Below, one piece after another: positions 17,131-26,362 of a stretch of DNA of 64,000 bases. This DNA comes from Paenibacillus alkalitolerans (GTDB lineage: Bacteria > Bacillota > Bacilli > Paenibacillales > YIM-B00363), in contig NZ_JAEMXM010000001.1 in the NCBI RefSeq assembly GCF_016482785.1, positions 1-64,000 of the forward strand, read 5' to 3'. The first letter of the stretch is position 1; each line of letters starts with the position of its first letter. The position numbers were made by a program, and so were the translations under genes. The notes under the pieces were generated by a model, which was not told where the DNA came from, searched no databases, and saw only the letters and a list, made by a program, of their open reading frames with translations.

Positions 17131-18296
17131 ATTCGTTCCGGTACGCGCATGAACCGCTGCATGCGTTCAAGCGCTTCGGCAAGCAGCTGTGTCGAAACCG
17201 TATACGAACAACGGATATGACCTTCACCTCCCGTACCGAAAACATGGCCCGGAACGGCTGCAACACCCGCTTCCTTTAGAAGCTTACGGGAGAAATGCTC
17301 GGAGCTTAGCCCTGTGTGCGCGATAGAAGGGAAGGCATAGAAGGCGCCATGCGGTTCATGACACGGCAGTCCGATTTCTTTTAAACCCTTGACGAACATC
17401 CGCCTGCGCTCATCAAACGCCGTCTTCATCGCTTCCATCGCTTCCAATCCGTTGCGCAGCGATTCGATGGCGGCGATTTGACCGAGCACAGGAGCGCACA
17501 TCGCCGTGTACTGATGAATTTTGAGCATGCCGCCAATAAGCTCCCGGTTGCCGCAGGCGTAGCCGATACGCCATCCGGTCATCGCGAAAGCTTTGGAAAA
17601 TCCGTTAATCACGATCGTCCGCTCCTTCATACCCGGAAGCGAAGCGATGCTTACATGCCGCGACCCATAAGTAAGCTCGGCGTAAACCTCGTCGGAAATG
17701 ACGATCAGGTCGTTCCTGACGGCTAACTCCGCAACAGGCAGCCAATCTTCCTCCGTCATGACCGCACCGGTCGGGTTATTCGGGAAATTTACAACAAGTA
17801 CCTTCGATCGGGGCGTCAAGGACTCTGCCAGCGCCTGTGCAGTCAGTTTGAACCGTTCCTCCGCGGACGTCTTAACCTCGACAACTTGAGCGCCGTGCAG
17901 ATGAGCGATGGGGGAGTAGGCTACGTAGCCGGGAGCGGGAATAAGCACCTCATCGCCCGGCTCCACAAATGTCCGAAGCGCCAAATCGACCGCTTCGCTC
18001 GTACCGAGCGTTACGAGCACCTCGTTTGCAGGCTCATAACGGAGCCCGAAACCGTTACACAAATACGAAGCGATTTCTTCCCGCAGCTCGGGAAGGCCGG
18101 CATTCGGAGTGTATTTCGTTCGGCCCTCATCTAATGCGCGAATACAGGCTGCTCGCACGTGTTCCGGCGTAACGAAATCGGGTTCTCCGATCCCGAGCGA
18201 GATCGTATCCCGGCTTCCTTCGGTCAGTTCGAAGAAGGCGCGAATTCCGGATGGGGGAATGTCCCGAACGCGCTGCGATATATATTCATCACTCAT
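17127..18296 (-). CDS. PLP-dependent class I/II aminotransferase
   Basis: The 389-residue protein has fold-type I hallmarks: ISLGIGEPDFVTP, VNFPNNPTGAVM, ISDEVYAELTY and the PLP lysine in INGFSKAFAMTGWRIGYACG. It most resembles PatA/aromatic-type aminotransferases. It overlaps the ddl gene by 8 bp and is the last gene of a mocR-ddl-aminotransferase operon. That context suggests a role near D-amino-acid or cell-wall precursor metabolism (inference). Its stop codon overlaps the stop of the convergent permease by 4 bp, leaving no space for a terminator. Confidence 0.9.
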   Translation of the reverse strand: MSDEYISQRVRDIPPSGIRAFFELTEGSRDTISLGIGEPDFVTPEHVRAACIRALDEGRTKYTPNAGLPELREEIASYLCNGFGLRYEPANEVLVTLGTSEAVDLALRTFVEPGDEVLIPAPGYVAYSPIAHLHGAQVVEVKTSAEERFKLTAQALAESLTPRSKVLVVNFPNNPTGAVMTEEDWLPVAELAVRNDLIVISDEVYAELTYGSRHVSIASLPGMKERTIVINGFSKAFAMTGWRIGYACGNRELIGGMLKIHQYTAMCAPVLGQIAAIESLRNGLEAMEAMKTAFDERRRMFVKGLKEIGLPCHEPHGAFYAFPSIAHTGLSSEHFSRKLLKEAGVAAVPGHVFGTGGEGHIRCSYTVSTQLLAEALERMQRFMRVPERI

Positions 18297-19224
18297 GGCA
18301 AGTCACCGTCCGCTCTCTTTTTCGCTCTTGCAGGGAATATTCGATAATAAGGCTCAGCAGCCGGTCGAACGATATGCCCGCCGCTTGCGCGCTTTTGGGA
18401 AGAAGGCTTGTCGCCGTCATGCCGGGCAGTGTATTGACTTCAAGCACATAAGGGATACCGTCTTGAAGCATTATATCGATTCGAGCGTATACGCTGCATT
18501 TAAGAAGGCGGTAGCAGGTGAGCGCCGTATCGCGCACCCGAGCCTCCAGCTCGGCCGGCAACACGATAACCCGTTCGTCTGCAGCGCCCTCTTCATACTT
18601 CGCTTGATAATTGAACCATCCGGAATGAGCCGGGCGGACGCCGACGACCGGCAAAAGCTCGCCGTTTAATATAGAGCAAGTCAGTTCGTCACCTTCAATG
18701 TGCTGTTCAACAACGATCGATCTGTCCCAGCGGAAAGCTTCCCGGACGGCCATGCGAAGAGAATGCCGGTCTGCCGCCAACTGCATGCCGATACTGGAAC
18801 CGCCGCGGTTCGGCTTAACGAAGACCGGATAGCCGAGCCGTTCCTCGACTTCTTCCGGCGCATATTCGTCCGGACCGGTCCAACAGAGCCAATCGGGTGT
18901 CGGAATTCCTTCGGCTCGCAGCAATCTTTTGGACAGGTCCTTATCCAAGCACAAGCTGCTCGAAAGTACGCCGCTGCCCGAATATGGAATGCCGAGCGTC
19001 TCCAGCGTACCTTGCACCGTACCGTCCTCGCCATACACGCCATGCAGCGCCAACAGCGCGAAATCGATTCCTTCCACAATGCCGACAAGATCTTCCCGCT
19101 TTGAAATGACGATCGGAACCGGTTCGTATTTGCTTCGGTCCAGTTGGGCGATCATTTGCATGCCTGTCATGAATGACACCTCGCGTTCCGACGATACGCC
19201 TCCCATAATCACGCCAACTTTCAT
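18289..19224 (-). CDS. ddl: D-alanine--D-alanine ligase family protein
   Basis: The 311-residue protein opens MKVGVIMGGVSSEREVSFMTG, as in Ddl enzymes. Further family marks are ALHGVYGEDGTVQG, FVKPNRGGSSIGM in the ATP-grasp region, NYQAKY in the omega loop and YVLEVNTLPGMT with the Mg-binding Glu and Asn. It joins two D-alanines for peptidoglycan precursors in the cytoplasm. Its length is near the short (DdlB) form. It starts 12 bp after the MocR stop and overlaps the aminotransferase, so all three are one operon. It could be a second Ddl beside a main copy elsewhere. Confidence 0.88.
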   Translation of the reverse strand: MKVGVIMGGVSSEREVSFMTGMQMIAQLDRSKYEPVPIVISKREDLVGIVEGIDFALLALHGVYGEDGTVQGTLETLGIPYSGSGVLSSSLCLDKDLSKRLLRAEGIPTPDWLCWTGPDEYAPEEVEERLGYPVFVKPNRGGSSIGMQLAADRHSLRMAVREAFRWDRSIVVEQHIEGDELTCSILNGELLPVVGVRPAHSGWFNYQAKYEEGAADERVIVLPAELEARVRDTALTCYRLLKCSVYARIDIMLQDGIPYVLEVNTLPGMTATSLLPKSAQAAGISFDRLLSLIIEYSLQERKRERTVTCHE

Positions 19225-19236
19225 GTCCGCACCTCG

Positions 19237-20694
19237 TTATCCCATAAGTTGTTTGGCCGTCCGGCCGATAATTTCAATGCCTTTGCCGATATCTTCATAC
19301 CGCACTCTTGAAAATCCGAGCCGCATCGTATGCCGCCCTCCGCCGTCGGTGTAAAACATATCCCCAGGCGTAAAAATGACACCTTGGCCGGCGCATGCGT
19401 TAAGAAGCGCCGTCGTATCGAAACGCTCATCGAATTCGACAAACAGATGCAGGCCTCCGTCTCCCGATAGTTTTTTATAAGGGAGATGCGTTTCGCAGCA
19501 AATCTTTGTCCATTCGTATTTTCGTTTGTATTCGGCGCGGGCCTTTTTCAAATATTTCTCGAGGTTGCCGTTATGGAGATATTGAAAGAGCACCGATTGA
19601 TCAAGCGTCGAGGTGTGAATGCTGCGGGCCCGTTTGATGCTTTCCAGGAAATCAATCAGCTTGCGGTCTGCCAGCACCCACCCGACCCGAAGTCCAGGGA
19701 AGAGCACTTTGGAGAAGCTGCCGAGATAAATAACGCCATTTCCCTGTCCGGCCGTTGCGATTAAAGGGGAGACGTGCGACCCCGAATAACGCAGTTCTTC
19801 ATTAAATCCGTCTTCGATGACGGGAATGCGGTGTCGGGCCATAAGCTGCATGATCGCCTGTCTTTTCTCGGGGGACGTTACGATGCCGGTAGGATTGTGG
19901 TAGGACGGGACAAAATACGCGCAATCGTAAGACCGCTCCGTCAATGCGCGCTCCAACTCGGCCAGATTGATGCCGTCATGCTCCATTGGAACACCGGTAA
20001 TTTCGAAGCCGTGCAGTTTCAAGTTTTTGATCGCGGTGTGATGGGTCGGGTTTTCGCAAATGACGGATCCGCCGTCTTTTCTGCGCAGGGCGGACAAGAC
20101 GATATCGAACGCTTCCGTGAAGCCGCTCGTTATCAGCATATCTTTTCCGCTCAGATCAACGCCCTTATGCTCCATATATTTCAACATATAATCGATAAGC
20201 GGTTTATAGCCTTTCGCATAGCCGTAATTTAGCAGAACGTTCCCTTCGATCGCCATTCGGTCGAGAAAAGCGCGTTTTACATTGTCCAGATCGAATAGAG
20301 TTTCGTCGGGCGCAATGCTGGTGAAGGAAATTACGCTTTTATCCGCGCGAATGCCGCGTTTCATCCGGTCCAGCTCTGCCGCTTGACGTGCATATCCGTT
20401 TATGCGCGATTGCCAATCGATTTCGCAAGAAGGGACTGCAGCACCGTGCGGAGTAAGGGCTGCGGCAACATAGCTGCCCTTCCCTTGAACCGCATAGACG
20501 AAGCCGTCCTCCTCCAGCCCGGCGTAAGCGGCAATAACGGTGTTGCGGCTGACGTCGAGCAGCAAGCTCAGCTCTCGGGTGGAGGGAAGCTTCTGACCGG
20601 TTTGCAGGGAACCTTTTATAATCAAACGTTTCAAGTAATCTTTCACCTGGATATAGACCGGGCGGTCTCCCGTCAGCTTGAAGTCGTTAAACAT
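19237..20694 (-). CDS. MocR/GabR-type regulator (GntR HTH plus aminotransferase domain)
   Basis: The start is placed at ATG 20694 because GGGGG lies 8 bp upstream; longer in-frame starts lack a site. The 485-residue protein has a GntR winged helix (residues 12-75: YIQVKDYLKRLIIKG, then STRELSLLLDVSRNTVIAAYAGLEEDG) and a fold-type I PLP domain with LGSFSKVLFPGLRVGWVL carrying the lysine. It is the first gene of the operon with ddl. MocR proteins that control ddl are known (DdlR of Brevibacillus brevis), so it probably senses PLP with D- or L-alanine and tunes ddl expression (inference). Confidence 0.9.
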   Translation of the reverse strand: MFNDFKLTGDRPVYIQVKDYLKRLIIKGSLQTGQKLPSTRELSLLLDVSRNTVIAAYAGLEEDGFVYAVQGKGSYVAAALTPHGAAVPSCEIDWQSRINGYARQAAELDRMKRGIRADKSVISFTSIAPDETLFDLDNVKRAFLDRMAIEGNVLLNYGYAKGYKPLIDYMLKYMEHKGVDLSGKDMLITSGFTEAFDIVLSALRRKDGGSVICENPTHHTAIKNLKLHGFEITGVPMEHDGINLAELERALTERSYDCAYFVPSYHNPTGIVTSPEKRQAIMQLMARHRIPVIEDGFNEELRYSGSHVSPLIATAGQGNGVIYLGSFSKVLFPGLRVGWVLADRKLIDFLESIKRARSIHTSTLDQSVLFQYLHNGNLEKYLKKARAEYKRKYEWTKICCETHLPYKKLSGDGGLHLFVEFDERFDTTALLNACAGQGVIFTPGDMFYTDGGGRHTMRLGFSRVRYEDIGKGIEIIGRTAKQLMG

Positions 20695-20897
20695 GTTCAT
20701 CGCCCCCATATTCATGATGGCACATATGGGGAGGGGAAAGAAAGAACCACGCCCCGGGATTTTTTGCCGGTAGGTGGTTCTGGAAAGTTTAAGGTAATGA
20801 TACTCCAAGTTCTACATAAAGTTTTCGACGCCGTTCTATCCGACGTTTCAATTTGGGGAGTATAGCCGGCAGCATGTTGAATCGCCAATTGTGCCGA

Positions 20898-21593
20898 TTA
20901 ACCCTCTTTCTCACATAGATATGTTGCATACATATATCCGCTATATTCCGCCTTGACTATATGAAAACCGACATCTCGAAGCATTCCCTCTAATATCCAT
21001 CCGAATGTCGAATATTCATCCCGAATATGTGTGCACAATTCCGCTTCATCAAAAGTAGAGCCGGCTCGCAAATTCTCAATCCAAAAGTCAATCGATGCTT
21101 TATAGTTGCGAACCGGAAATGAGAATACAACATCCTGAATATAAAGCATCCCGCCTGCTTCCAACTGATCGTACATCTTGAGAAGGGCAATCGATTTCCA
21201 AAAATCAGGCAGGTGATGGAGGGCATAATGAGAAAAGATTCGGGTAACCGGATAACCAAGATGCCGGTAAGATAGAAAACCTGCTTGATGGAATATGATA
21301 TTGTCTACCTTGTGATCGCGGGCTTTTTTTGCTGCATAATCCAGCATCGGTTTTGAAACGTCAATTGCGTATACTTGTTTGCACGACGGTGCCACACCGA
21401 CCGCAATGCTCCCGGTTCCAGTGCCGATTTCAAGTACGGTTTGGGTGTTATCCAACTTCATGATATGTATCAATTTTTGTATTTCAGCCGATCGATCACC
21501 CATATTAGAATCGTATTGCATTACCTGATCGTAATCCGTAAAATCAGTCCCCACTTGACGAACTTCGTCATAAAACCAATCAAATTCAGGCAT
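20898..21593 (-). CDS. class I SAM-dependent methyltransferase
   Basis: ATG 21593 follows GGGAGG with 7-bp spacing and is preferred over longer frames that lack a site. The 231-residue protein has the SAM motif VLEIGTGTGSIAVGVA, an acidic end of strand 2 (VYAIDVSKPML) and FSHYALHHLPDFWK, typical of Methyltransf_25/11 enzymes. No substrate can be inferred. It is divergent from the AraC regulator at 21755. Confidence 0.85.
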   Translation of the reverse strand: MPEFDWFYDEVRQVGTDFTDYDQVMQYDSNMGDRSAEIQKLIHIMKLDNTQTVLEIGTGTGSIAVGVAPSCKQVYAIDVSKPMLDYAAKKARDHKVDNIIFHQAGFLSYRHLGYPVTRIFSHYALHHLPDFWKSIALLKMYDQLEAGGMLYIQDVVFSFPVRNYKASIDFWIENLRAGSTFDEAELCTHIRDEYSTFGWILEGMLRDVGFHIVKAEYSGYMYATYLCEKEG

Positions 21594-21754
21594 GTAATTC
21601 CTCCCTTCGACAATGTACCGAAAAATAACTTCTTTCTGTGACTTGTGCGGTAAAACTTTATCTTTTATCATAGCGGCAAGGTTATGATGCAGATATCGGA
21701 AGACGGCTAAAAAAATTGCAGATAATGGCTAAGGTAATAAGTAAGGGGGAAAAA

Positions 21755-22552
21755 ATGAGCGCGAAGTTTGAGTACCTATATTATGAAACAAGGAAGTCTC
21801 AGCATTATCAAGTTCTGCACAAGCATCATTGCTTCGAGCTGGTTTACTATGTGCGAGGCAGTGGATATACAAAAATAAACAATCGTTCTTACGCTTACCG
21901 GGAAGGTATGTTTTCTTTCATGAATCCGTTTTGTTCACATGACCGTCAAACTAGTGAGGAAACGGAAATTATTGCAATCGCATTCTTCCACGATGCACCT
22001 GTCGAACTTGAGGATGGAGTTTTTTACGATTCAGACAAGGAAGTAATAGGGCGTCTGAATCGGATGAAGGAAGAAATGCTTTTCGGGAAAACTCATTATC
22101 GGCTAAGGTTAGAACTGCTAGTTGAAGATCTGGTTATCGAACTCGATCGAATGATTAACATACATCGAAAAGATTTCGAAGAGGAATGGCATGTCTATGT
22201 AAAAAACTATATGGACCTACACTATAACGAAAAAATAAATTTGCTGAACCTCGCCAAACTGACGGGATATAGCTATGACCGATTCAGACATAAATTCAAG
22301 GAATCCACAGGTTTTTCGCCAAATCAATATTTATTGATGAAACGGCTGGAATCGGCGAAAGAAAAACTGTTGTTTACAACGAAAAGCATCACCGAGATTT
22401 CACAGGAAGGCGGATTTTCCAGTTCGTCGCAGTTCTGTCATCTCTTTAGAAAGTATACCGGTGAAACTCCGACCGGAATGCGGAGAAAAAGTTTGTTATC
22501 TGCTCAGCCGGTATCCGTGTTTCTTCCATTGAGGAGGCGTATTCGACATTAA
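21755..22552 (+). CDS. AraC-family regulator, C-terminus possibly altered
   Basis: The protein has 265 residues from ATG 21755, 5 bp after AAGGGGG. The N-terminus is a cupin-like sensor (HKHHCFELVYYVRGSGYTKI). The double helix-turn-helix occupies about residues 155-250 (NLLNLAKLTGYSYDRFRHKF, then ITEISQEGGFSSSSQFCHLF and YTGETPTGMRRK). AraC proteins usually end soon after that last motif, but here 17 residues of low similarity follow, overlapping an mntH fragment in another frame. The original stop was probably lost when the fragment was joined. DNA-binding parts look intact. Confidence 0.85.
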   Translation: MSAKFEYLYYETRKSQHYQVLHKHHCFELVYYVRGSGYTKINNRSYAYREGMFSFMNPFCSHDRQTSEETEIIAIAFFHDAPVELEDGVFYDSDKEVIGRLNRMKEEMLFGKTHYRLRLELLVEDLVIELDRMINIHRKDFEEEWHVYVKNYMDLHYNEKINLLNLAKLTGYSYDRFRHKFKESTGFSPNQYLLMKRLESAKEKLLFTTKSITEISQEGGFSSSSQFCHLFRKYTGETPTGMRRKSLLSAQPVSVFLPLRRRIRH

Positions 22553-22926
22553 CTCCGCTTCTTGGCGGATTTGCCAGTTTAGCCTTTGCCATTGCTCTGC
22601 TATCCGCAGGTTTGTCTTCTTCCGTTACTGGGACGATGGCCGGTCAAGGTATATTGGAAGGGTTCTTGAATATACGATTATCGATATGGGTGCGCAGGTT
22701 GATTACAATGGTTCAGGCTCTCATCATAATCGGGATCGGAATCGATACGCTGAAAGCATTAATACTGAGTCAGGTCATCCTCAGCATACAGCTCCCGTTT
22801 ACAATCATCCCACTCATATGGTTAACGCGAAATAATAACATTATGGGGACATATGTCAATAAGCCGATAACCAATCTTTTGGTGTATGCGGCAGCATGTG
22901 TGATTATTGGCTTGAATCTATCTGTC
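22507..22926 (+). pseudogene. 3' remnant of an NRAMP manganese transporter gene (mntH)
   Basis: Frame +1 relative to 22528 reads SSIEEAYSTLTPLLGGFASL, then AIALLSAGLSSSVTGTMAGQ, GFLNIRLSIWVRRLITM and IPLIWLTRNNNIMG. This matches the C-terminal third of MntH/NRAMP transporters. The N-terminal two thirds are missing and the fragment merges upstream with the 3' end of the araC gene. Downstream it is cut by the left end of the tnpB element at about 22928. It has no start codon or ribosome binding site of its own. Confidence 0.75.
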
Positions 22927-23067
22927 TCACCGAGAGGACTCCCACTTCTATAAGTGGCGAGGTGAATCGGTGACCGCCAAGATAAACATACATTACCTAT
23001 CCCAATATCCCAAAATATGTTATACTGTGTAAGAACAAATGTTTGGATTGGTCGGGGGGGTGAAAAC

Positions 23068-24519
23068 ATGTCACATGCCCAATACAACACGTTTCAGATT
23101 TGGATCAAGAAAGGACATCGCTTATACAGGTACCTCGACGAAACATGCCGGCATGCAAAGAACTTATATAATACAACCAACTTCTACATCAGGCAAATCT
23201 TCACCGCGTTGCGACAACAGAAGCCTCTTGAGCCGTTGCAGAAGGAAGTACTCGACACGCTGGTTCAATACATCGAGATCATGAATGAAAGGCAACAGAA
23301 AGCTTATGGGTCTCGCAAAGCGAAGGAACAGCGCAAGCCGGCAGACAAGCAACGGGAACTGCATTGTAAGTTGTTTCAGCTTCCAACCAAAGAGAATGCT
23401 TATGTAGATTATGAGTTTTTGGACTGCTTGTTCAAAGTGATGGAACACGAGAATTACCGGGCCCTTCCGACGCAAAGCAGTCAATGGGTAATCAAGAGCG
23501 TGTTTCACAATTGGAAATCGTTCTTTGCAAGCATCAAAGACTACCATCAGCATCCTGAGAAGTACAAAGGAAAGCCTCGCATTCCGAAATACTGTCGCGC
23601 CAAAGAAAAGGAAATCCAGTTCACGAATCAGGATTGTGTCATTACAGACGGAAAGTTCCTCAAACTCCCGAAAACGAAGCTGCGATTGAATATTGGAAAG
23701 CTGGGATATACCAAAGGAACATTGCAACAGGTGCGAGTGGTTCCCAAGTACGGGCAATACGTCGTTGAATTGATCTTTGCCTGTCCGATGGAAATGAAAC
23801 AGTTGGATAAAGAGCGTTACATGTCGATTGATCTGGGGGTCAATAATCTTGCAACCATCGTCACCACCACCGGTTCACGGCCGGTATTGGTGAAGGGCAA
23901 GCAGATCAAAGCGATCAATCAGTACTACAACAAGAGAAAGGCACATTATATGAGCATTCTCCGTCATGGCAAGCAGCCGCATGAAGGACAGCATACTTCC
24001 AAGCGATTGGAACGGCTGCACCGAACCCGTTACCGTAAAATCAAAGACTTGTTTCATAAAGCGAGTGCTCATATCGTACAGTTGGCTGTCGGACAAAACA
24101 TAGGCACGATCATCGTCGGACTAAACCAGGGATGGAAACAAGCATCGGACATGGGAAAGCGGAGCAACCAATCGTTCTGTCATATTCCGCATCACCTGTT
24201 GATTTCCATGATCAAGTATAAAGCGGCGCAACAGGGGATGGATGTACAAGTAACGGAAGAAGCCTATACATCACAAGCCAGCTTTTTGGATCACGATCCG
24301 TTACCCGCATATGAAGAAGGCAAGGCGCCGATGTTCTCCGGCAAACGAATCCGACGCGACTTATATCGGAGTATGAAAGGTCTGATTCATGCGGATGTGA
24401 ACGGTGCGGCGAATATATTGCGAAAAGTAGTCCCAAACGCTTCGGCTGATGGGGTAGAGGGGTTGGACGGTAATCAGTCCGTCAACGTGTCAACTCCACT
24501 GGTGTTAAGCCTTCGGTAA
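23068..24519 (+). CDS. tnpB: TnpB-family RNA-guided nuclease, zinc finger replaced
   Basis: The protein has 483 residues from ATG 23068, which follows a G7 run. The RuvC-like catalytic parts are present: SIDLGVNNLAT (Asp255), VTEEAYTSQ (Glu397/398) and GLIHADVNGAANIL (Asp443). Between the second and third parts, ordinary TnpB proteins have a CxxC-CxxC zinc finger. Here this is ASFLDHDPLP to FSGKRIRRDLY with no cysteines, as in a known TnpB subfamily. TnpB is an RNA-guided DNA nuclease that maintains the element in its donor site. It probably depends on TnpA from elsewhere for movement. Confidence 0.9.
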   Translation: MSHAQYNTFQIWIKKGHRLYRYLDETCRHAKNLYNTTNFYIRQIFTALRQQKPLEPLQKEVLDTLVQYIEIMNERQQKAYGSRKAKEQRKPADKQRELHCKLFQLPTKENAYVDYEFLDCLFKVMEHENYRALPTQSSQWVIKSVFHNWKSFFASIKDYHQHPEKYKGKPRIPKYCRAKEKEIQFTNQDCVITDGKFLKLPKTKLRLNIGKLGYTKGTLQQVRVVPKYGQYVVELIFACPMEMKQLDKERYMSIDLGVNNLATIVTTTGSRPVLVKGKQIKAINQYYNKRKAHYMSILRHGKQPHEGQHTSKRLERLHRTRYRKIKDLFHKASAHIVQLAVGQNIGTIIVGLNQGWKQASDMGKRSNQSFCHIPHHLLISMIKYKAAQQGMDVQVTEEAYTSQASFLDHDPLPAYEEGKAPMFSGKRIRRDLYRSMKGLIHADVNGAANILRKVVPNASADGVEGLDGNQSVNVSTPLVLSLR

Positions 24520-24594
24520 TTCGTACGATGGATACACTAGAAACCCCTACTTCAACCGGAGCGTTCGCGAAGGTAAGTGGCGGGAGTATTCATT
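24400..24594 (+). ncRNA. candidate omega RNA at the tnpB right end
   Basis: In TnpB elements the guide RNA is made from the 3' end of tnpB and the right end. Here that stretch contains a hairpin around 24468-24485 (GACGG/CCGTC) and the right-end stem at 24541-24585. The guide would be read from the host sequence immediately after the element. Limits are inferred from the family, not measured. Confidence 0.45.
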
Positions 24595-24686
24595 ACTTCT
24601 GTATGATGTTAAACTCTTGCTCAAACATCAGCCGCTCTTTCAGCAGCGGTCTTTGTTTATTTCACTTATCGGGGGAGAGGGGACCA

Positions 24687-26204
24687 ATGAAGGATTTAAG
24701 GCGGCAGCGGATAAGAGTCGTCATCTTGCTTATCGTACTGATGTTCTTCGTTTCCGCATGCGGGCAACAAGCAGATATGGTTCACCCAGAATCCGAAGGC
24801 GAGCCGTTCACCATCAGTATTATGACCGTTCTGCATACGTCAAGGCTTCCCGGCGACGAGGTACTGCGGATCGTTGAGCGGAAGACGAACACGAAGCTGG
24901 AATTGGAGTGGATTCCGGGTGAAATATATTACGAGAAGCTGAATGCGGCAATGGCGACGGATTCGCTTCCGATGGTCGTATCGACAGGCAGTCAGTTATT
25001 TTATATGGAATTGAAAAATGCAATACGGCATGACAAGTTTTGGGAGATTGGGCCTTACCTGCATAAGTACGATAACTTGCGCCGATTGGACGATGCCGTT
25101 CTTCGAACTGCCGCTGTCGACGGTAAGATTTACGGACTGTATCAGGAACGTCCCCGTTCCCGGCAGGGCGTTATTTACCGGAAAGACTGGTTGGAGCGTG
25201 TGGGGATGGAGCCTCCAAAGACGGTCGACGAGCTTCACGCGATGTTGGCGGCATTCACGGAACGCGACCCGGATGGCGACGGAAAACGAAATACGATTGG
25301 GTTAGCCGAACGTAACGATTTGGTTTACGGCGCATTTAAGACGGTGGCGTCATATTTCGGTACGCCGAATTATTGGGGAATCCGGAATGGCCGCATTGAA
25401 CCCGAGTTTATGTTTCCGGGTTACATGGAAACAATGAAATTCTTTAAATCGTTACGAGAGAAAGGAATGATTAATGAAGACTTCTCCGTAACGAGCAAGA
25501 GCGCGCAGCGTAATTTGTTCATCAACGGGGTTGCCGGCGCTTATATAGGTTCGCTTGGTGATGCACACGGTCTAGCAAAAGAAGCGTTAAAGTCAAACCC
25601 GAATGCAAAGTTCGACGTTCTCAATCGTATTGAAGGTCCCCGCGGGTTGGGCATATGGTCCATACCGGGCTATGGCGCGGCGTATCTTTTCCCGAAATCG
25701 GCGATCCGTACCGAGGCGGAGCTGGAGCGGGTGTTATCCTTCTATGATGCGATGATGGAACCGGAAATTTATCATCTGTTGCAATATGGAATCGAGGATC
25801 GCCATTACACGGTCGTAGACGGACGCGTCAAGCTTATCGCCAGTTCGGACATGATCGACGCCGAGGTGAAGCCGCTTCTGTCGCTGCAAATCGGTGGATC
25901 TAACACCATTGGCGAGTTGAAGCAATACGAGCCGGACGACTTATTCGTCAAAGCGAATGAGTTGATCGAGGATAACGAGCGTTTTTTAATCGAAGATCCG
26001 ACGGTCGGACTGGAATCCAGGACGTTCGACGAGCTCGGGGGCCGGCTGCAGCAAATCATTACAGACGCCACTTATCAATATATGCTGGGCCAAATCGATG
26101 AAGCCGGATTCCGGAATGCCGTCAATGATTGGAGGACGCAGGGCGGGGAACGGATGATGAAAGAGTTCACCGAACAGTACCGGTCTGCAACGTCAGCTGA
26201 CTGA
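24687..26204 (+). CDS. extracellular solute-binding lipoprotein (LplA-like), copy 1
   Basis: ATG 24687 follows GGGGGAGAGGGG and gives 505 residues. The signal peptide ends with lipobox VSAC (Cys25). The mature part is a large family 1 binding protein of the LplA type (RIVERKTNTKLELEW, MVVSTGSQLFYMELKNAIRH and LHAMLAAFTERDPDGDGKRN). The last motif, DPDGDGK, is the calcium-loop-like segment frequent in these proteins. It is closely related to the next gene product over the full length. No permease genes are adjacent, unlike the usual lplB-ytcP-lplA order. Confidence 0.88.
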   Translation: MKDLRRQRIRVVILLIVLMFFVSACGQQADMVHPESEGEPFTISIMTVLHTSRLPGDEVLRIVERKTNTKLELEWIPGEIYYEKLNAAMATDSLPMVVSTGSQLFYMELKNAIRHDKFWEIGPYLHKYDNLRRLDDAVLRTAAVDGKIYGLYQERPRSRQGVIYRKDWLERVGMEPPKTVDELHAMLAAFTERDPDGDGKRNTIGLAERNDLVYGAFKTVASYFGTPNYWGIRNGRIEPEFMFPGYMETMKFFKSLREKGMINEDFSVTSKSAQRNLFINGVAGAYIGSLGDAHGLAKEALKSNPNAKFDVLNRIEGPRGLGIWSIPGYGAAYLFPKSAIRTEAELERVLSFYDAMMEPEIYHLLQYGIEDRHYTVVDGRVKLIASSDMIDAEVKPLLSLQIGGSNTIGELKQYEPDDLFVKANELIEDNERFLIEDPTVGLESRTFDELGGRLQQIITDATYQYMLGQIDEAGFRNAVNDWRTQGGERMMKEFTEQYRSATSAD

Positions 26205-26362
26205 TATCACAAGCACAATCATTTCTTCATTTTCTGCTAAAAACCCGCATGAAATGTAGGCGTTCTAATCTTGGGATTATAGTCGTCTCCTTACTTTCTT
26301 GCGTACGATGGGATGGCGAGGCAAGCATCTCATTAACAAAGGAAACAGGAGGTCGCAATCGA

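Larger units (their letters stand above)
22928..24594 (+). mobile_element. IS200/IS605-superfamily element with tnpB only (IS1341-like)
   Basis: The left end carries the hairpin CCACTT-ctat-AAGTGG (22942-22957), and the right end (24541-24592) has CCCCTACTTC pairing imperfectly with GTAAGTGGCGGG. Such subterminal hairpins are typical of IS200/IS605 ends. Only tnpB is present; there is no tnpA (Y1 transposase). The element interrupts the mntH remnant. The exact boundaries are estimates. Confidence 0.7.
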
